NCBI RefSeq assembly: GCF_039975415.1
Contig: NZ_JBDWHD010000004.1
Strand: one strand, 5' to 3'
Length of the DNA stretch: 64,000 nucleotides
Origin: Ascidiaceihabitans sp039975415
GTDB taxonomy: Bacteria > Pseudomonadota > Alphaproteobacteria > Rhodobacterales > Rhodobacteraceae
Positions 1-7,928 of the stretch are shown piece by piece. The notes below the pieces were generated by a model. It was not told the DNA's origin. It saw nothing but the letters and a program-made list of their open reading frames with translations, and searched no databases. Position numbers and translations under genes: made by a program. Positions within the stretch are counted from its first letter, which is position 1. Every line of letters begins with the position of its first letter.

Positions 1-828
1 GGGGCGGCGCAATATCTGGCAGAGACCCGTAATTTTGACGGGACAGCTGTGCTTTTGTTCCAACCGGCCGAAGAGGGCGGCGGCGGCGGCCGTGTGATGG
101 TTGAAGAAGGCGTCATGGATCGCTTTGGTGTTCAAGAAGTCTACGGCATGCATAATATGCCCGGACTGAAGGCGGGAGAATTTGCGATTTGCAAAGGGCC
201 TTTGCTGGCGGCGACTGATGAATTTGTGCTGACAATCACGGGGCAGGGTGGCCATGCCGCTGCCCCGCATGAGGCGGTTGATCCAAATGTGGCGTCTGCC
301 CATGTGATCTTGGGGGTGCAAAGCATCGCATCACGTATCACGGACCCTTTGAAACAGGTTGTGGTGTCGATATGCGCACTGCATTCTGACACCGACGCCC
401 ACAATGTGATCCCGCAATCGGTCACCATGCGTGGCACTGTGCGGACCTTGGATGCGGGTGTGCGCGATGTGGCTGAAACCAGCTTGAAACGGATTGTGGA
501 GGCCACGGCGCAGGCCCATGGGTGTAAAGCCAATATCGCTTATGTGCGCGGATATCCTGTGACCGTGAACGCCGACGAAAACACCGATTACGCCGCCGAA
601 GCCGCAGCCGCGGTGGCGGGGTCGGTGATTACCGATACGCCACCGATCATGGCGGGCGAAGACTTTTCCTATATGCTGGAAGCCCGCCCCGGCGCCTACA
701 TCATGGTGGGCAACGGAGAAGAGGGCGCAACGGTGCACCACCCGGCATACGACTTTGACGACGATACCATTCCAGCCGGATGTAGCTGGTTTGCAGAAAT
801 GATTGAACGGCGCATGCCTGCGGCGTAA
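1..828 (+). CDS. M20 family amidohydrolase (hippurate hydrolase-like), 5' end outside window
   Basis: Metal-dependent amidohydrolase of peptidase family M20, the family of hippurate hydrolases and N-acyl-amino-acid amidohydrolases that cleave an acyl group from an amino acid. The frame is open from base 1; the first visible residue aligns with residue 115 of the next gene's product, so about 114 N-terminal residues lie outside. Visible are FQPAEEGGGGG (metal-ligand Glu and the catalytic Glu region), the dimerisation-domain GQGGHAAAPHE stretch and the C-terminal AGEDFSYML motif. It is a tandem paralogue of the next gene, 54 bases away. The true substrate cannot be told from sequence. Confidence 0.9.
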   Translation, partial: GAAQYLAETRNFDGTAVLLFQPAEEGGGGGRVMVEEGVMDRFGVQEVYGMHNMPGLKAGEFAICKGPLLAATDEFVLTITGQGGHAAAPHEAVDPNVASAHVILGVQSIASRITDPLKQVVVSICALHSDTDAHNVIPQSVTMRGTVRTLDAGVRDVAETSLKRIVEATAQAHGCKANIAYVRGYPVTVNADENTDYAAEAAAAVAGSVITDTPPIMAGEDFSYMLEARPGAYIMVGNGEEGATVHHPAYDFDDDTIPAGCSWFAEMIERRMPAA

Positions 829-882
829 ACACGGCGATTTTTTGAAAGCGCCCCAGACAAGACACCACAAAAAGAGATTCCT

Positions 883-2046
883 ATGCCCGTAAAAAACCGA
901 CTTGCCGAACTGCATGACGACATCACTGCTTGGCGTCGTGATATCCACGAACATCCCGAAATCCTGTTTGAAACCCACCGCACCAGTGCTTTGGTGGCCA
1001 AGAAACTACGCGAATTTGGCTGTGACGATGTGGTTGAAGGGATCGGGCGTACGGGTGTGGTCGGCGTGATTAAAGGGAACGCGACAGGGTCCGGGAAGGT
1101 GCTGGGCTTGCGGGCGGATATGGATGCGTTGCCCATTCATGAGCAAACGGGATTGTCTTATGCCTCTAAGACAGACAACGCGATGCATGCGTGTGGGCAC
1201 GACGGGCACACCGCCATGCTGTTGGGGGCCGCGCAGTACTTGTCGGAAACCCGCAATTTTGACGGGACGGTTGTTGTCATTTTTCAACCCGCAGAAGAAG
1301 GTGGCGGCGGCGGGCGCGAGATGTGTGAAGACGGGCTGATGGAGCGTTTTGGCATCCAAGAGGTGTACGGCATGCACAATTGGCCGGGCCAACCTGTGGG
1401 CAGTTTCGCAATCCGCCCAGGGGCGTTCTTTGCCGCAACCGACCAGTTTGAAATCCTGATTGAAGGATTGGGAGGGCATGCGGCCAAACCACATGAAACG
1501 GCAGATCCCACGATCATGGGAAGCCAGATTGTTATGGGGATGCAAACCATCGCGAGCCGCAATGCCGATCCGGTTGATCAGTTGGTGGTGTCTGTGACCT
1601 CTTTCGAGACATCATCAAAGGCGTTCAATGTCATTCCACAACGTGTTCACCTGAAAGGGACTGTGCGCACGATGTCTGCTGAAATGCGAGTTCTGGCCGA
1701 AAAGCGTATTCACGAGATTTGTGAAGGCACAGCGACGGCATTGGGCGGCAAAGCAGAGGTTGTTTACCACCGCGGCTATCCCGTCATGGTCAATGCAGAA
1801 GCCCAGACAGAATTTGCAGCAGACGTTGCCAAATCCATTTCGGGCCAATGTGATGAAGCGCCTTTGGTTATGGGGGGCGAAGACTTTGCCTATTTGCTGG
1901 AAGAACGCCCCGGCGCGTATATTCTGGTGGGCAACGGCGATACTGCGATGGTGCATCACCCCGAATACAACTTCAATGACGACGCCATTCCGGCTGGATG
2001 TTCGTGGTGGGCCGAAATTGTCGAACAGCGTATGCCCGCAAGCTAA
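883..2046 (+). CDS. M20 family amidohydrolase (hippurate hydrolase-like)
   Basis: Complete 387-residue M20 amidohydrolase, the usual length of the family. Metal-binding motifs are in order: HACGHDGHTAML (about residues 101-112), FQPAEEGGGGG (about 132-142), GLGGHAAKPHE in the lid/dimer domain (about 201-211) and GGEDFAYLLEERPGAY near the C-terminus. The enzyme probably hydrolyses N-acyl amino acids in the cytoplasm; no signal peptide is visible. The ATG at 883 follows a GAGATTCCT stretch, a weak ribosome site. The strong similarity to the preceding gene over its whole visible length points to tandem duplication followed by divergence. Confidence 0.92.
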   Translation: MPVKNRLAELHDDITAWRRDIHEHPEILFETHRTSALVAKKLREFGCDDVVEGIGRTGVVGVIKGNATGSGKVLGLRADMDALPIHEQTGLSYASKTDNAMHACGHDGHTAMLLGAAQYLSETRNFDGTVVVIFQPAEEGGGGGREMCEDGLMERFGIQEVYGMHNWPGQPVGSFAIRPGAFFAATDQFEILIEGLGGHAAKPHETADPTIMGSQIVMGMQTIASRNADPVDQLVVSVTSFETSSKAFNVIPQRVHLKGTVRTMSAEMRVLAEKRIHEICEGTATALGGKAEVVYHRGYPVMVNAEAQTEFAADVAKSISGQCDEAPLVMGGEDFAYLLEERPGAYILVGNGDTAMVHHPEYNFNDDAIPAGCSWWAEIVEQRMPAS

Positions 2047-2059
2047 TTGGCAGGCGTGT

Positions 2060-2077
2060 GGTGCACCAAGGTGCACC
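2060..2077. repeat. Hairpin GGTGCACC-AA-GGTGCACC between convergent genes
   Basis: Two copies of the self-complementary octamer GGTGCACC lie two bases apart between the stop codon of the amidohydrolase (2046) and the stop of the opposing glycosyltransferase (2086). The pair can fold into a hairpin in either strand. No run of T follows, so a classical rho-independent terminator is not shown; it may still help to end convergent transcription. Confidence 0.4.
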
Positions 2078-2085
2078 TTACGTCT

Positions 2086-3114
2086 CTATTGCCCTGATAG
2101 CATTTGCCTTGACAGTTTTTGATAGACGGTGTCGATCCCGTCTGCCTCGGATTGAATGCCAAATCCTGCACAGGCCATGACCCGGGCCTGTGCGCCCATT
2201 TTCTCAACATTGCCGTTTAGAATATCATCCGCTGCTTTTGTGGCTTGCCCTGCGGTGCCCACGATGGTTCCTGCAATCCCGTCAGCCGTAAATGCGCGGT
2301 AATACCCTGTGTCCGTTCCCACAAAAGGCACTGCTGAGGCCATGCCTTCCAGTGGGACCATCCCATAGCCTTCGTATGTGGGCAGTTGCACCACCAAGGA
2401 CAGCGCTTGCATCAGTTTTGGCAGGTCCGGTGACGGGATTTCACCCACAAACAGGATGCGGTCGCTTAGGTTAGCCCGCGCAATGACGGACTTCAGCTTG
2501 TCTTGAAACGCCTGATGTGACCGCGATGCCTTGCCCACCACCAACGCCACTGCGTCCGGGTGGTCACGCAGCAACGGCAGCATCGCAGTCACAAACTGAT
2601 CGGTGCCCTTTTCGGGCCGCACCCGTCCGATTGTCGCGATGCCCCGTTGGCCGCCATACCCCAAAGCCTGCCAAGCCGCGGCCCTGTCAGCGGCTGGCAC
2701 ATACAGGTCTGTGTCAACGCCGTGCGGCACAACTGCGCGGACATGGGGCACAAAGGAAGCGGCCGCATCGGTGGTGGCAATGACCGCGTCCATCCGGCCG
2801 ATCAGCCAACGGGGAAATGCGGAATGGCGGCGAATGGCGGCGGACGTGAACACAATTTTGATAGGAAGGCGCAGCACATCACGCGCCCAAAGTGCCGCAC
2901 GCATTTCAGTGTTGCGCCGCACGTGCCAAATGGCGCCGCCACGTGACAGCGCACGGGCCTGTTTCACCGTGATCGGTGCAGGGCAGCCGGGCAGGGGACG
3001 GCCCACCAAATGCAAGTCGTACCGCCCGGTTTGTGCTTTGACGACATTGGCTGCGGTTGCTGAAACGCCTGTGAAGTTCTTGTTAAAGTTGGTGACGAAC
3101 AGCTTGTGTTTCAT
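2086..3114 (-). CDS. Family 4 glycosyltransferase, probably LPS core
   Basis: 342-residue GT-B fold glycosyltransferase. The Rossmann-type C-terminal half shows VVPHGVDTDLY (about 129-139), GRVRPEKGTDQF (donor loop) and the E-x7-E region PTYEGYGMVPLEGMA (about 250-264), which binds the nucleotide sugar in family GT4. No membrane segment; likely a cytoplasmic enzyme working at the inner face of the inner membrane. It overlaps the 3' end of waaA by four bases (ATGA), so it is probably co-translated with the Kdo transferase and acts on lipid A-core. The sugar and acceptor are not determined by the sequence. Confidence 0.87.
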   Translation of the reverse strand: MKHKLFVTNFNKNFTGVSATAANVVKAQTGRYDLHLVGRPLPGCPAPITVKQARALSRGGAIWHVRRNTEMRAALWARDVLRLPIKIVFTSAAIRRHSAFPRWLIGRMDAVIATTDAAASFVPHVRAVVPHGVDTDLYVPAADRAAAWQALGYGGQRGIATIGRVRPEKGTDQFVTAMLPLLRDHPDAVALVVGKASRSHQAFQDKLKSVIARANLSDRILFVGEIPSPDLPKLMQALSLVVQLPTYEGYGMVPLEGMASAVPFVGTDTGYYRAFTADGIAGTIVGTAGQATKAADDILNGNVEKMGAQARVMACAGFGIQSEADGIDTVYQKLSRQMLSGQ

Positions 3115-4391
3115 ACGTTCAGGTCCAACCCGTCGACCAGTGCATTTGCGATGCTGTCCAGGGTGTCTGCCTGACCGCCTGCAAAGTCACGCGCGGCCTG
3201 CCTTGCTTGGGTCAATGCGACAGGGTGCTCAAACCAGTCTTGCGCCAGTTGGGCAAGGTTCGCACCGCTGCTGACCAAGCGGGCACCGCCTGCAGCCTCA
3301 AGCTTTGCATAGGTGTCGGCAAAATTGTTCACGTGTACCCCGGACAAGACCGCAGCTCCCATATGGGCGGGTTCATAAGGGTTGTGCCCGCCAATCGGTT
3401 TGAGAGAACCGCCCAAAAACACAAAAGGCGCCAATGTATACCACAGCCCCAGTTCGCCCAGCGTGTCGGCCAGATAGACTTGCGCTTGGGGTATGTCGCC
3501 AGTGCTGCGCCGCGACAGGCTTAGGCCTAAATCTGTGACCAGCTTGGCGACTTCTAGTCCACGTTCAGGATGACGGGGGGCAAGGATCAAACATAGGTCC
3601 GGTTGGGTTTCGAGCAGTGAAATATGGGCTGTAAGCACCTCTTGTTCTTCACCCGGATGGGTCGAACAGGCCGCCCAAACGGGGCGTGGTCCCAAAGCGT
3701 GCTGCACATCCGACAAGGATTTGCCATGCACTGGCAAAGGCGCGGACAGCGATTTCAAGTCAACGCCTTTGCGTGTTTTATCTGGCTGTGTGCCAAGTGC
3801 GATCAGTTGATCGGCCAGCGCATTGGTCTGTGCAAACACCAGCGAAAACCCTTCCAACAGGAAGCGCGCGGTTTTTGGCCGTTTGGCCCAGCGTTTCAAG
3901 GATCGTTCTGACAACCGCGCATTGACCAGCGCCATCGGCACACCGGCTTTGCGGATGTGCACAAGCATGTTGGGCCAAAGTTCACTTTCCACCAACACAA
4001 ACGCATCGGGCCGCCACGCCCGTAAAAAACGCTTCAACGGACCAGCGCCATCAAGTGGTACAAACTGGTGCTGGCATCGCGGTGGCATACGTTTGGCAAT
4101 CAGGGTGGCAGAGGTGGGGGTGCCGGATGTGATTAAGAACCGTGCTAGGGGCAACGCACGGCCCATAGCTGTGATCAGCGACAACACCGACAGGCTTTCG
4201 CCAACAGAAGCGGCATGAAACCAGATCAGCGTGCCGCCTGGACGTCGTTCTGTCGCGTGGCCCAGAACCTCATGGGCACGGTGGGCAGAAATGCCGGCAC
4301 GGCGCAGTTTTTTGACCCTTGCGCGTGCAGCAAAAGGCAAGACCAGCGCCGTGGCCGCCGCATAGGTACGGTAAAGGCCGGTGGGCTGCAT
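3111..4391 (-). CDS. waaA: 3-deoxy-D-manno-octulosonic acid (Kdo) transferase
   Basis: WaaA/KdtA transfers Kdo from CMP-Kdo to lipid IVA, the first step of core assembly, at the cytoplasmic face of the inner membrane. The 426-residue length matches the family. Seen are the N-terminal hydrophobic anchor (about 5-22), the glycine-containing HAASVGES motif (about 60-67), VESELWPNML (about 132-141, acceptor side), and the C-terminal GGSLKPIGGHNPYEPA motif. The ATG at 4391 shares one base with the moaA stop (TAATG). It sits between moaA and an LPS-type glycosyltransferase on the same strand. Confidence 0.95.
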   Translation of the reverse strand: MQPTGLYRTYAAATALVLPFAARARVKKLRRAGISAHRAHEVLGHATERRPGGTLIWFHAASVGESLSVLSLITAMGRALPLARFLITSGTPTSATLIAKRMPPRCQHQFVPLDGAGPLKRFLRAWRPDAFVLVESELWPNMLVHIRKAGVPMALVNARLSERSLKRWAKRPKTARFLLEGFSLVFAQTNALADQLIALGTQPDKTRKGVDLKSLSAPLPVHGKSLSDVQHALGPRPVWAACSTHPGEEQEVLTAHISLLETQPDLCLILAPRHPERGLEVAKLVTDLGLSLSRRSTGDIPQAQVYLADTLGELGLWYTLAPFVFLGGSLKPIGGHNPYEPAHMGAAVLSGVHVNNFADTYAKLEAAGGARLVSSGANLAQLAQDWFEHPVALTQARQAARDFAGGQADTLDSIANALVDGLDLNV

Positions 4392-5398
4392 TAGCCGCCT
4401 GTGTGGCTCATGTGGCGCGGCATTTGCCCGTCCAGCGTTTGGCGGGAATAGTCAAAATCGTGCCCTTTCGGCTTCATAGCGATTGACGCACGAATGGCAT
4501 CCTCAAGGGGGCCATCGTCATCGGGATGGGCGCGAAGCGGTGCGCGCAAATCGGCCATGTCTTCTTGACCAAGGCACAGGTAAATTTCACCAGTACAGGT
4601 GATGCGCACGCGGTTACAGCTTTCGCAGAAATTGTGGGACAACGGCGTAATAAACCCGATCTTTTGCCCTGTTTCCTCCAGGCGCACATACCGCGCTGGT
4701 CCACCTGTGCGTTCGGCTAAATCAGTCACTGTATAGTGCTTTGCATATTCGGAACGCACATCTTTCAAAGACCAATATTGCCCCAAACGGTCTTCGTTGC
4801 CGATGTCGCCCATCGGCATGACTTCGATCCAGGTCAGATCCAGCCCCATCTCGGCACACCACTGTGTGATATGTGGCAGTTCCGGTTCATTGAAACCTTT
4901 CAGGGCCACAGCGTTGATTTTAACCTTAAGCCCTGCTTTCAGCGCCGCATCGACGCCACGCAAAACTTGTGGAAGGCGCCCCCATCGGGTGATATCGGCA
5001 AATTTTTGATCGTCCAACGTGTCCAAAGAAATGTTCACACGACGCACGCCCGCCGCAAACAGGTCATCGGCATAGCGTTCCAGCTGCGAGCCGTTGGTGG
5101 TCAGCGTCAGTTCCTTTAAAGTGCCCGCATCAAGGTGGCGTGACATGCTGTCAAAGAAGGTCATGATGCCTTTGCGCACCAATGGCTCACCGCCTGTGAT
5201 CCGCAGCTTTTCAACCCCAAGCCCGATGAACGTCGAACACATGCGGTCCAGTTCCTCTAGCGTCAACAGCTCTTTTTTGGGCAGAAATGTCATATTTTCC
5301 GACATGCAATAGACGCAGCGGAAATCGCAGCGGTCCGTGACGGAGACACGCAGATAGGTGATGGCGCGGGCGAATGGGTCAATCAAAGGAGCGTTCAT
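4391..5398 (-). CDS. moaA: GTP 3',8-cyclase MoaA, molybdenum cofactor biosynthesis
   Basis: Radical SAM enzyme that, with MoaC, converts GTP to cyclic pyranopterin monophosphate in molybdopterin synthesis. The N-terminal cluster motif CDFRCVYC (CxxxCxxC) is followed by TGGEPLVR; the second C-terminal 4Fe-4S site is CESCNRVRITCTGEIYLC. The protein ends in a double glycine (HTGG), typical of MoaA and needed for activity in the family. The ATG at 5398 gives 335 residues starting MNAPLIDPFAR; an in-frame start 36 bases upstream adds residues with no resemblance to the family. No other moa genes are near. Confidence 0.96.
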   Translation of the reverse strand: MNAPLIDPFARAITYLRVSVTDRCDFRCVYCMSENMTFLPKKELLTLEELDRMCSTFIGLGVEKLRITGGEPLVRKGIMTFFDSMSRHLDAGTLKELTLTTNGSQLERYADDLFAAGVRRVNISLDTLDDQKFADITRWGRLPQVLRGVDAALKAGLKVKINAVALKGFNEPELPHITQWCAEMGLDLTWIEVMPMGDIGNEDRLGQYWSLKDVRSEYAKHYTVTDLAERTGGPARYVRLEETGQKIGFITPLSHNFCESCNRVRITCTGEIYLCLGQEDMADLRAPLRAHPDDDGPLEDAIRASIAMKPKGHDFDYSRQTLDGQMPRHMSHTGG

Positions 5399-5484
5399 AG
5401 GATCATAGGTAAAGATGCGCCAAAGGCTCGGCAAGGGGGGAAAGGTGATTGATGAGGTGCAAGGCGCACACTAAGGTCGGGGTT

Positions 5485-5997
5485 ATGAAGAATATCTGTA
5501 TATGCGCGGCGCTGGCCGCAATCTTGGCGAGCTGCGCGATTGTGCCAGACCGGTTCAAACCGAAAAACCGCGCAGAGGCGGTGCAAACCGCGCAATCGCA
5601 AGACACGGGTAACAGCACGGGCATCAACACAGGCATCAACACTGCGGGGGCAAGTGATCAACAACGCCCCAAAAGCCGGCCAGACGGTGCTGCTGTTGAC
5701 GGTACAGCTGCCGAAGCGGGTGCTACCGGCGTGGCGAACCCGCCTGCGAAAGCCAGCGGGGCATTGGGCACAACTGTGGCATCCTTGGGCAGCCCGGCAG
5801 AGCCCGGCTTGTGGTTGAAAACCCCTTTGGTGAAAACCCAAACATCCGGCACCGTTAGCTATAACGGCACATCGGCCCAAGTTACCCTGATCCCGATCGA
5901 AGGCCCAAAAACAGCGGGCAGCCGCATGTCTTTGCAGGCGTTTCAAACCCTTGGTGCGTCTTTGACAGACCTGGTTGAGGTTGCCGTTTCAATCTAG
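5485..5997 (+). CDS. Putative outer-membrane or periplasmic lipoprotein
   Basis: 170 residues from ATG 5485. The N-terminus is a lipoprotein signal: Lys at position 2, a hydrophobic stretch, then the lipobox LASC with the modified Cys near residue 17. The middle is low-complexity and rich in Gly, Ala, Thr and Ser, including a repeated GINTGINT; the C-terminal part (about 95-170) is more ordered with KTPLVKTQTSGTVSY. No known domain is recognised. It is divergent from moaA, with 86 bases between. An upstream in-frame ATG (5449) would place 12 charged residues before the signal, so 5485 is preferred. Confidence 0.75.
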   Translation: MKNICICAALAAILASCAIVPDRFKPKNRAEAVQTAQSQDTGNSTGINTGINTAGASDQQRPKSRPDGAAVDGTAAEAGATGVANPPAKASGALGTTVASLGSPAEPGLWLKTPLVKTQTSGTVSYNGTSAQVTLIPIEGPKTAGSRMSLQAFQTLGASLTDLVEVAVSI

Positions 5998-6128
5998 GGT
6001 CAGGTTGGCGCTAAGGCAAAATCCAGCGACCGCCGTGTCACGGCTTCGTGTTTGTGGGGCAGTTGATCTTGCGGCGATAATCCACAAGTTGACCGAACAA
6101 CAACACATGATTTGCCTTGGAGAAAAAC

Positions 6129-6662
6129 ATGCCTGAGATGAAGCTGGCCGCCGGAGCGGCTTTTCCCAATTTTGATGTGCCACAATACGGCGGCGGCACC
6201 TTGCAAGTGGGCGTGCCAACCGGTGACCACGACTGGCAGATGGTTGTGGTGTACCGCGGCAAACACTGCCCGATCTGCACACGTTACCTGACCACAATAA
6301 ATGACCTGTTGGCCGATTTTCATACACAAGGCGTGGATGTTGTTGCTGTCAGTGCAGACAGCGCAGAACAAGTGGAGACGCAGTTGGCTGATATTTCGCC
6401 AGCGTTTCCAGTGGGGTACGGGATGAGCATCGAACAGATGCGGGATCTTGGCCTGTATATTTCAACGCCACGGTCTGAAGCGGAAACCGATCACCCGTTT
6501 CCGGAGCCGGGTCTGTTTGTGATCAACGGTGCAGGCCAGATCCAAATCTTGGACATCTCCAATGCACCGTTTGCGCGCCCGGATCTGAATGTTGTGTTGG
6601 GGGGCATCAAATTTGTGCGCAACCCCGACAACACCTATCCGATCCGTGGCACCTACGCCTAG
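6129..6662 (+). CDS. AhpC/TSA-type redoxin (peroxiredoxin-like)
   Basis: 177-residue thioredoxin-fold protein of the peroxiredoxin-like family. The active-site region reads RGKHCPICTRYL, a CxxC at about residues 44-47. Downstream, VVAVSADSAEQV and the C-terminal GLFVINGAGQI match the redoxin fold. Likely a cytoplasmic thiol peroxidase or thiol-disulfide enzyme; the substrate is unknown. The ATG at 6129 is chosen because GGAGA lies five bases upstream; a TTG 12 bases earlier would overlap this ribosome site. It is convergent with the next gene, with only 12 bases between their stops. Confidence 0.85.
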   Translation: MPEMKLAAGAAFPNFDVPQYGGGTLQVGVPTGDHDWQMVVVYRGKHCPICTRYLTTINDLLADFHTQGVDVVAVSADSAEQVETQLADISPAFPVGYGMSIEQMRDLGLYISTPRSEAETDHPFPEPGLFVINGAGQIQILDISNAPFARPDLNVVLGGIKFVRNPDNTYPIRGTYA

Positions 6663-6674
6663 ACTTTCAGGCGC

Positions 6675-7355
6675 CTAAACTTTCAGGTATTTCGCCGCTT
6701 CCTTTGCGGCGAAAGGCTTCATTTGGGGGCCGTGTTGCGCCAAAAAGCTGCGCACGGCCTCTGCATCATGTTTGGACAGATCACGCAGCCACCACGCGAT
6801 GGCTTTTTGGATAAACCATTCACGGTCAGACACGTAATCAGCGGCCCATCCCAGAACGCGCTGCCGGATTTCCAGATCCAGCGGCTTGGGATGGTTTTGC
6901 TTTGTCCATGGCAGGGTGATCACCAAAGCCGCGCGGCGGGTCCACATGTGGTCCGATGTTGTCCAGCTTTCGATGTGATCAATACGCGAGGGATCCGCGA
7001 TTAACCGCTTTTGACCGGCCATGCAGGCGTGATCGGCAATCGCCCAACTGTCAAAATCATCCACCCAAGACGCGATAAGCCCCCATACATCGTCGTCGTC
7101 TTTGATGCGTGCCTGTGTCAGGAGTTTGGCCGAGGCAAGACGGGCCTCATAGATGTCTGTTTCCCAAAGGGCATCCGCCAGATCAACGCGTTCCTCCACG
7201 GTCATGTCCGCGCGCCATGCTTTGGTCAGATCATTGATGATGGGGTTTGCAATTCCCAGATAAACGCGGGGTGCTTTGTGGTAGCTTGCCGATTGTTCCG
7301 CTTTTTCAGCATCTTGGTGAGTGTTCAGTTGCTCTAGGGCGTCGTCTAGGTTCAT
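6675..7355 (-). CDS. DNA alkylation repair protein, AlkD-like
   Basis: 226-residue all-helical protein of the AlkC/AlkD HEAT-repeat family, related to DNA glycosylases that remove N3- and N7-alkylated bases. The features are VYLGIANPIINDL (about 33-45), SWVDDFDSWAIADH (about 98-111), WTRRAALV (about 138-145) and EWFIQKAIAWWLRDLSKHD (about 179-197), all usual for the family. The ATG at 7355 overlaps the stop of the upstream PNPOx-fold gene by four bases (ATGA), so the two form an operon. An upstream in-frame extension is ignored because it lies inside that gene. Confidence 0.88.
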   Translation of the reverse strand: MNLDDALEQLNTHQDAEKAEQSASYHKAPRVYLGIANPIINDLTKAWRADMTVEERVDLADALWETDIYEARLASAKLLTQARIKDDDDVWGLIASWVDDFDSWAIADHACMAGQKRLIADPSRIDHIESWTTSDHMWTRRAALVITLPWTKQNHPKPLDLEIRQRVLGWAADYVSDREWFIQKAIAWWLRDLSKHDAEAVRSFLAQHGPQMKPFAAKEAAKYLKV

Positions 7356-7918
7356 GTGGGTGCGTCCGGGGAATTGGGGGCTAAAATATGGGTGGGCAAG
7401 CCATCCAGCGTATGCTGGTTGCGATCTTCCCAATAGGTCTGGATGCCGTCGGACCCTTTGTCCTCTGCCCATTTGGTCAAAACGTCGCGTGGGCCTTGGT
7501 GTTCAAAGAATGGCACGGCATAGCCACAGCTGGTTTGCAGCATATCCACCTGCATGTCATAGATTTGGCGGGCCGCGAAGGTTTCGGGAAACAACGCATT
7601 CAACGCGTCAAACTCTGCGTCCCGTGGATGCAGAGTTTTCGCAGTACCGTAGGTGCGCATGATCATGGGCCGCGCTTCAAATCCGCACCACATCAAGGTC
7701 ATACGTGGATGTAGCGCCAAATGGCCTGCCGTTTCATTGCCAGACCCGGTCAGATTACGCCAAACGATGCGATTGGGGCCAAGGATGCGCAGGCTGTCCA
7801 TGCCCTTCGGCGAGATGTTGACCTTACCGTCAGGGGCAGCAGAGCCGCTGAAAAACATGTGTTGCGCTTCTATAAAGGCGCGGTGGTCGTCTGCGATGTG
7901 ATCGAATTGCTTGCCCAT
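7352..7918 (-). CDS. Pyridoxamine 5'-phosphate oxidase family protein
   Basis: 188-residue split-barrel flavin-binding-fold protein. The N-terminus has HMFFSGSAAPDGKVNISPKG and NRIVWRNLTGSGNET, the usual FMN-binding strands of the family, followed by MTLMWCGFEARPMIMRTYG. The family includes oxidoreductases on FMN or F420 and uncharacterised stress proteins; there is no basis for calling it the vitamin B6 enzyme PdxH. It is the first gene of a pair with the AlkD-like gene and starts 10 bases after glmS ends on the same strand. Confidence 0.86.
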   Translation of the reverse strand: MGKQFDHIADDHRAFIEAQHMFFSGSAAPDGKVNISPKGMDSLRILGPNRIVWRNLTGSGNETAGHLALHPRMTLMWCGFEARPMIMRTYGTAKTLHPRDAEFDALNALFPETFAARQIYDMQVDMLQTSCGYAVPFFEHQGPRDVLTKWAEDKGSDGIQTYWEDRNQHTLDGLPTHILAPNSPDAPT

Positions 7919-7928
7919 TGTTTTCCAA

